DNA from: an uncultured Solirubrobacterales bacterium
GTDB lineage: Bacteria > Actinomycetota > Thermoleophilia > Solirubrobacterales > Solirubrobacteraceae
Length of the DNA stretch: 17,294 nt
Assembly: GCA_903830015.1 (NCBI GenBank)
Contig: CAIKSH010000178.1
Location: forward strand, 1 to 17,294
Direction of reading: 5' to 3'
The notes under the pieces are model-generated. The model searched no databases, was not told the origin of the DNA, and was given only the letters and a program-made list of their open reading frames with translations. A program made the translations under genes and the position numbers. Positions 14,065 to 17,294 of this stretch are shown one piece after another (position 1 is the stretch's first letter; every line of letters begins with the position of its first letter).

Positions 14065-14072
14065 CGACCGGA

Positions 14073-14795
14073 ATGGTCAAGACCGCCCGTAAGGTTCGCA
14101 GGCAGGCATCCGAGGCGGTCGACCGGGCGGGCGCCGCTGCCGGCGAGGCGGTGGCCAAGGTCAAGCCCCGGCTGCGTGGAGTGATCCACCAGTACTCGTT
14201 CTGGGTGGCGATCGGCCTGGCCCTCGTACTCGTCTGGCGGGCCAGCACGGCGCGGGGAACCGTCGCCATGGCGATCTACGGCATCGGGCTGGTAGGACTC
14301 TTCGGCGTAAGCGCCCTCTACCACCGGCCGGACTGGAAGCCAAAGGCCCGGGCCTGGATGCGCCGGCTCGACCACTCGATGATCTACGTCTTCATCGCCG
14401 CCTCGGTAACGCCGTTCGCCCTGCTCATTCTCGATGGCAGCATGGCCTGGATCGCCATGGCGATCGCCTGGGGCGGCGCGCTGCTCGGCGTACTGCTCTC
14501 AATCCTCTGGGTCAACGCTCCGAAGTGGCTGAACGTGATCATCTACGTGGCTCTCGGCTGGGTGGGCGTGATCTGCGCGCCGCAGATCCTCTCCGCGCTC
14601 GGCTGGTGGGCGATCGTCGGGCTCGTGCTCAGCGGCGTCCTGTACACCGCCGGGGCGGTGATCTACGCCACGGGGCGACCCGACCCGGCACCGAAGACCT
14701 TCGGCTACCACGAGCTTTTCCACTCGATGGTCACCGGCGCCGCCGGGACCCACTACCTGGTGGTGGCCCTGCTGGTCCTGCCGTTCGCGGTCTGA
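14073..14795 (+). CDS. trhA: Hemolysin III / TrhA (PAQR-related) membrane protein
   Basis: 240 residues with seven predicted membrane helices. The zinc-site residues of the PAQR/HlyIII (CREST) superfamily are all visible: Ser80 and His84 in SALYH, Asp100 in RLDHSMIY, and His213 and His217 in HELFHSM. These are common features of membrane-embedded hydrolase-like proteins; bacterial TrhA has been linked to membrane homeostasis rather than true haemolysis. The N-terminal 35 residues are a basic, Ala-rich amphipathic segment (KTARKVRRQASEAVDRAG) longer than usual for the family, probably lying on the membrane surface. ATG 14073 is chosen from the TAGACT box and the good N-terminus; an upstream frame to 13995 overlaps cax. 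It is 11 bases after cax on the same strand. Confidence 0.92.
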   Translation: MVKTARKVRRQASEAVDRAGAAAGEAVAKVKPRLRGVIHQYSFWVAIGLALVLVWRASTARGTVAMAIYGIGLVGLFGVSALYHRPDWKPKARAWMRRLDHSMIYVFIAASVTPFALLILDGSMAWIAMAIAWGGALLGVLLSILWVNAPKWLNVIIYVALGWVGVICAPQILSALGWWAIVGLVLSGVLYTAGAVIYATGRPDPAPKTFGYHELFHSMVTGAAGTHYLVVALLVLPFAV

Positions 14796-14803
14796 AGCGC
14801 CAG

Positions 14804-14817
14804 CGGGCCGGGGCCCG
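14804..14817. terminator. Weak GC hairpin between convergent trhA and cupredoxin genes
   Basis: CGGGC-CGGG-GCCCG forms a 5-bp stem with a 4-base loop in the 30-base gap between converging genes. It could end transcription from both sides, but there is no T tract on either strand. Confidence 0.3.
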
Positions 14818-14825
14818 ACTCGGCC

Positions 14826-15242
14826 TCAGCGGACCTTGACGGTCTGGAACATCCCCCCGTGGATCTTGCAGTAGAGGAGGTAGCTGCCCTTGACGGTGAG
14901 GGTCCGGCTGTAGCTCCTGCCCGGGCCGATATCCCCCGAGTCGAAGAACTTGGCCTTCCTGGGCGCCGCCGAGCTGTCGAGGGTGACCGTGTGCTCGGTG
15001 GTGTTGGAGCGGTCCGCCTTCCACACCAGCTTCGTGCCGGCCTTAACCGAGAGCGTCGCGGGAGCGAACCCCGGGGCAACGTCGTAGAGCATGGTCGTCT
15101 TCGACGACCCCTTCGCCGCCATGGCCGGGGCGCCGCCGGCCACGCTGGCCACGCCGGCCGTCACGAGCGCAGTAGCGGCGAGCGCCGCCGCGAGCAGGGC
15201 GGGCGTGCGGGCGCGGCTGCCGGCTGGCGGGCCGGCGATCAC
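14826..15242 (-). CDS. Secreted small blue-copper protein (plastocyanin/amicyanin-like cupredoxin)
   Basis: 138 residues: a signal peptide or anchor (about 1-43, hydrophobic core AALAATALVTAGVASVAG, likely cleavage after MAA) and one cupredoxin domain. All four type 1 copper ligands are visible: His84 in TTEHTV, then Cys125, His128 and Met131 in YCKIHGGM. The C-x2-H-x2-M spacing is that of amicyanin-like domains. FAPATLSVKAGTKLVWK and KGSYLLYCKIH are typical strands. The protein should be a one-electron carrier outside the membrane. Its GTG start overlaps the TGA of the beta-helix gene in a GTGA, so translation is coupled and the two genes are in one operon with the multicopper oxidase. Electron transfer with the oxidase is a plausible inference. 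Confidence 0.93.
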   Translation of the reverse strand: MIAGPPAGSRARTPALLAAALAATALVTAGVASVAGGAPAMAAKGSSKTTMLYDVAPGFAPATLSVKAGTKLVWKADRSNTTEHTVTLDSSAAPRKAKFFDSGDIGPGRSYSRTLTVKGSYLLYCKIHGGMFQTVKVR

Positions 15243-16651
15243 TTGGGCACCGGCGGGGCCTTGTAGCCCTTCTTCCAGACCATGTAGGCGCCGCCGGAGG
15301 CCTTGCTGAACGGCTTGTAGCCCTTGTAAGAGGTCGAGAAGGCCCGGGCGATCGTGCCCCCCGGAGCCGGGTTCTTCTCGTCGGCCAGCGCGAGCGCCCA
15401 GCCGACCGCCTCGCCCTGGGCGGCCTCGTTGAAGGTGTCCACCGGGCCGGGCGCGCCGGGCGGGTTGCAGGCCGGGAAGGCCACCGGGCTGAAGTCCGGC
15501 AGGTTGCCGACGCCTTCGCTCAGCTGGTTGTCGCTGAAGCAGTTGCCCGAGCCCGAACCGTCATAGAAGAGGTCGCGGCCGTTGAGGTCCTTGCCGCCGT
15601 TGCCCATGACGTTCCCGACCACCTGGTTGTCCCTGAGGTTCCACGGCTCGGGACCGATCGCCTCGGCCTTCTCCAGGTCGGCGTTGGCGCCAACCAGCAG
15701 CAGCTGCTGAACCAGTCCGACACCGGCGCCCCAGTTGCCGAATACGCGGTTCTTGCTGACCGTGTGGTCGCGACCGCCGAAGAGCAGGATCCCCACGCCG
15801 ACCGGGTAGGGCACCGAGCCGGTGGCCGGCTTGACCTCCCCGAAGGGCGCGCCCTTGTAGTAGTTGAAGTTGTTCCAGAAGACGTCGTTGTTCTCGATGA
15901 CGTTGTCCTCTTCCGGCGGGTACTTCTCCGAGACGAGGGTGTTCGGCACGATGCCGGTCCCGTTGTTGAAGAAGTAAGAGCGCGTGATGTTCACGTAGCG
16001 CATGTTGGTGCCCGACCAGCCGAGCACGTTGCCCCACGAGCTGACGTTGCGGACGATGGTGCGCTTAGGCTTCTCCTGCTTGGGGGTCTGGCCGATGTAG
16101 AAGCCGGCGTCGGTGTGGTAGTAGGCCTGCGAGTTGGTCATCTCGCCGCCGACCGAGTTGAAGGCGTAGAGGCCGTAGACGCCGGTTCCGGTGGCCAGCA
16201 GGCGGTCCATCTTGTAGCCGTCGACGTTGACCGCGAAGAAGCCGTTCTGGACGTAACCGTTGGTGGAGAGGCCCTGGAGGGTGACGTCGTTGGCGGAGTT
16301 GACGATCACGCCGTGCCTCTGGCCCTTGGCGTTGATCAGGACCTTGGCCGGATTGCCCTTGTTGCCGATGATCGAGATCCCCTGCTTCTTGGCTCCCTCG
16401 ACCTTCACGCCCTCCCGGTAGGTGCCGTTACAGACCCTGACGGTGTCCCCGGCCTGGGCGGCATCGACGCCCTTCTGGATCGTCTTGTACTGCCCGCCCT
16501 TCTTGCAGACCTTGAGGGTCTTGGCGCCTCCTGGCCGCGGCTGCGGCGTGCCGGGGTTGGACGGCGGCGGGTAGTCGGCGGCCGAGGCGAGCGCCGGCAG
16601 CGATACGGCGGCGACGACGGCGACGGTCAGGGAACGCATCAGGGTCTTCAT
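15239..16651 (-). CDS. Secreted right-handed parallel beta-helix protein
   Basis: 470 residues. A signal peptide (MKTLMRSLTVAVVAAVSLPA, cleaved near ASA, residue 24) is followed by a Pro-rich linker. Next comes the entry segment of pectate-lyase-fold proteins: YKTIQKGVDAAQAGDTVRVC with NGTYREGV, and Cys50/Cys75 as a likely disulfide. Repeated strands with Asn ladders follow (GVIVNSANDVTLQGL, GFFAVNVDGYKMDRLLAT, GLYAFNSVGGEMTNSQAYY, NVIENNDVFWNN, HTVSKNRVFGN, RDNQVVGNVMGN), typical of PbH1 repeats. The last 90 residues form a separate tail with two Cys and many Lys and Tyr. No lyase active site is recognised; NosD-type proteins share the fold and the copper context, but identity is not established. 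ATG 16651 has a strong GGAGGA 9 bases upstream. It lies between the oxidase and cupredoxin genes. Confidence 0.9.
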   Translation of the reverse strand: MKTLMRSLTVAVVAAVSLPALASAADYPPPSNPGTPQPRPGGAKTLKVCKKGGQYKTIQKGVDAAQAGDTVRVCNGTYREGVKVEGAKKQGISIIGNKGNPAKVLINAKGQRHGVIVNSANDVTLQGLSTNGYVQNGFFAVNVDGYKMDRLLATGTGVYGLYAFNSVGGEMTNSQAYYHTDAGFYIGQTPKQEKPKRTIVRNVSSWGNVLGWSGTNMRYVNITRSYFFNNGTGIVPNTLVSEKYPPEEDNVIENNDVFWNNFNYYKGAPFGEVKPATGSVPYPVGVGILLFGGRDHTVSKNRVFGNWGAGVGLVQQLLLVGANADLEKAEAIGPEPWNLRDNQVVGNVMGNGGKDLNGRDLFYDGSGSGNCFSDNQLSEGVGNLPDFSPVAFPACNPPGAPGPVDTFNEAAQGEAVGWALALADEKNPAPGGTIARAFSTSYKGYKPFSKASGGAYMVWKKGYKAPPVPK

Positions 16652-16660
16652 TCGGTTCTC

Positions 16661-16666
16661 TCCTCC
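16661..16666 (-). promoter_or_regulatory. Strong Shine-Dalgarno site (GGAGGA) of the beta-helix gene
   Basis: GGAGGA ends 9 bases before ATG 16651 on the minus strand. It is the clearest ribosome binding site in the window, and there is no -10 box at the leaderless distance. This fits a gene internal to an operon read from the oxidase. Confidence 0.7.
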
Positions 16667-16672
16667 GTTGAC

Positions 16673-16711
16673 AGCGGCCTTTTGTGACCGCTCATCGGGA
16701 TTCTTTCACAA
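16673..16711. repeat. Inverted repeats in the oxidase/beta-helix gap
   Basis: AGCGG (16673-16677) pairs with CCGCT (16688-16692) around 10 bases. TTGTGA (16682-16687) is the inverse of TCACAA (16706-16711) across 18 bases. The two are mutually exclusive in RNA because they overlap. They may stabilise or modulate the intercistronic mRNA, or be chance. Confidence 0.35.
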
Positions 16712-16715
16712 GCCG

Positions 16716-17294
16716 TCACGGGTTGACGAAGTAGAAACCGCACATCCCGTTGTCCTGGTGGCTGAAGACGTGGCAGTGGTAAAGCCAGCGGCCCGGGTTG
16801 TCCTCGGTCCAGGCGGCGGTGATCGTCTCGCCGGGGCCGAGGGTCTGATCGTCGGTCGAAGGGCCGTTGCCGTCGAGCTTCCAGCGGTGCCCGTGCACGT
16901 GGAAGGTGTGGAAATTGTTGTCCATCCCGATCACGTGCATGGCCACCGAGTCGCCGGCCTTGGCGGTGATGTTCGGCGTGTTGCCGGCAAACGCCCGCCC
17001 GTTGATGCATTCGAAGCTCCGCTTGAGGCCGGTTATCGGCGGCGCCAGCTGGTGCAGGAAGAGCACCGTTTCCACGTCGGGCCGCGGCGCGCCCTTCTCG
17101 CGCACGATGATCGAGCCGAAGAGGCCGCGCATGGTGTTGACCGAGTGGTTGGGGCCGTGGTCGTGGTAGGGCCAGACGCCGACCGCCTCGGGAACCGCCT
17201 CCCAGCTGTAGGTGAACTCCTCTCCCGGGCCCACGTAACCGCCGGCGCGGGTGAAGTCGCCGATGTAGCTGCCGTCGTAGTCGGGCGTGTAGCG
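16716..17294 (-). CDS. Multicopper oxidase, C-terminal part (two-domain laccase type; 5' end outside window)
   Basis: 192 residues are visible; the frame is open at the right edge, so the N-terminus and the first copper motif are missing (the GTG at 17234 is internal). In fragment numbering the second motif is WPYHDHG (His44, His46). The third is HTFHVHGH (His129, 132, 134). The fourth is HCHVFSHQDNGM (His173, Cys174, His175, His179, Met184). Cys174, His132 or its equivalent, and His179 bind the type 1 copper, with Met184 as axial ligand; the HxH pairs build the trinuclear centre that reduces O2 to water. Only about 85 residues separate motifs 2 and 3, and the sequence after motif 2 (MRGLFGSIIV) resembles small two-domain laccases. 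The enzyme oxidises phenols, metal ions or a protein donor outside the membrane. The beta-helix and cupredoxin genes follow on the same strand. Confidence 0.93.
   Translation of the reverse strand, partial: RYTPDYDGSYIGDFTRAGGYVGPGEEFTYSWEAVPEAVGVWPYHDHGPNHSVNTMRGLFGSIIVREKGAPRPDVETVLFLHQLAPPITGLKRSFECINGRAFAGNTPNITAKAGDSVAMHVIGMDNNFHTFHVHGHRWKLDGNGPSTDDQTLGPGETITAAWTEDNPGRWLYHCHVFSHQDNGMCGFYFVNP

Noticed and set aside
15764..16687. 307-codon open frame antisense to the beta-helix gene
   Set aside because: Repetitive Val/Asp/Leu/Gly composition from the reverse complement of the beta-helix repeats; no domain or ribosome site.
14826..17294. Full nos (nitrous oxide reductase) cluster
   Set aside because: Beta-helix and copper proteins are present, but there is no NosZ, NosF, NosY or NosL in the window, and the oxidase is a laccase type.
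1..17294. CRISPR arrays, tRNA/rRNA genes, insertion sequences, attachment sites
   Set aside because: No regularly spaced repeats, cloverleaf with CCA end, transposase/integrase motifs or terminal repeats were found by reading both strands. A small divergent RNA could have been missed.

Overview
The window looks like chromosomal DNA of a GC-rich (roughly 70 % by eye) actinobacterium, most likely Thermoleophilia / Solirubrobacterales. This rests on the GC-rich coding style, very short intergenic gaps (the largest is about 110 bp), many GTG starts, Ala-rich signal peptides, and secreted proteins with Lys/Ala/Gly-rich beta modules. Taxonomy is inference. I see 19 protein genes (two cut by the window ends), one probable 6-codon leader ORF, and no rRNA, tRNA, CRISPR array, transposase or integrase. 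Genes fill almost everything, and no gene-free stretch exceeds 300 bases.

Layout. (1) 1-4010: the N-terminal part of a cytochrome P450 (minus) lies divergent from a secreted TolB-like propeller protein (plus). A two-gene minus operon follows (short-chain dehydrogenase, then alpha/beta hydrolase), divergent from a SnoaL-like protein. (2) 4007-6275, minus: a DUF6790-like membrane protein and a 559-residue secreted protein with Ca-binding-type Asp loops. (3) 6339-10134, plus: a small P-loop kinase-like protein, a DHA2-type 14-TM exporter, and a secreted tripeptidyl-aminopeptidase-like hydrolase. (4) 10150-12848, minus: a SHOCT-domain protein, a secreted BD-FAE-like esterase, a second SnoaL-like protein, and a TMEM175-type potassium channel. 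(5) 12922-14795, plus: a Ca2+/H+ antiporter and a hemolysin III/TrhA membrane protein. (6) 14826-17294, minus: a two-domain-type multicopper oxidase (cut by the edge), a right-handed beta-helix protein, and a small blue-copper protein. This is an apparent operon of exported copper proteins.

Two organisational signals stand out. First, most genes that begin a transcription unit have a TANNNT hexamer ending 6-9 bases before the start codon, very often exactly 6. That is the geometry of leaderless transcription. Only the beta-helix gene, the 11719 esterase and probably the peptidase gene show a clear Shine-Dalgarno sequence. At 703-735 the same geometry predicts a leaderless 6-codon ORF whose stop overlaps the start of the TolB-like gene. 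Second, both overlapping convergent gene pairs share one CTAG that supplies the TAG stop of each strand (2069-2072 and 4007-4010).

The copper operon and the leaderless/mini-ORF architecture are the best candidates for something under-described. The other genes belong to common families, but the substrates of the P450, dehydrogenase, hydrolases and exporter cannot be read from sequence.
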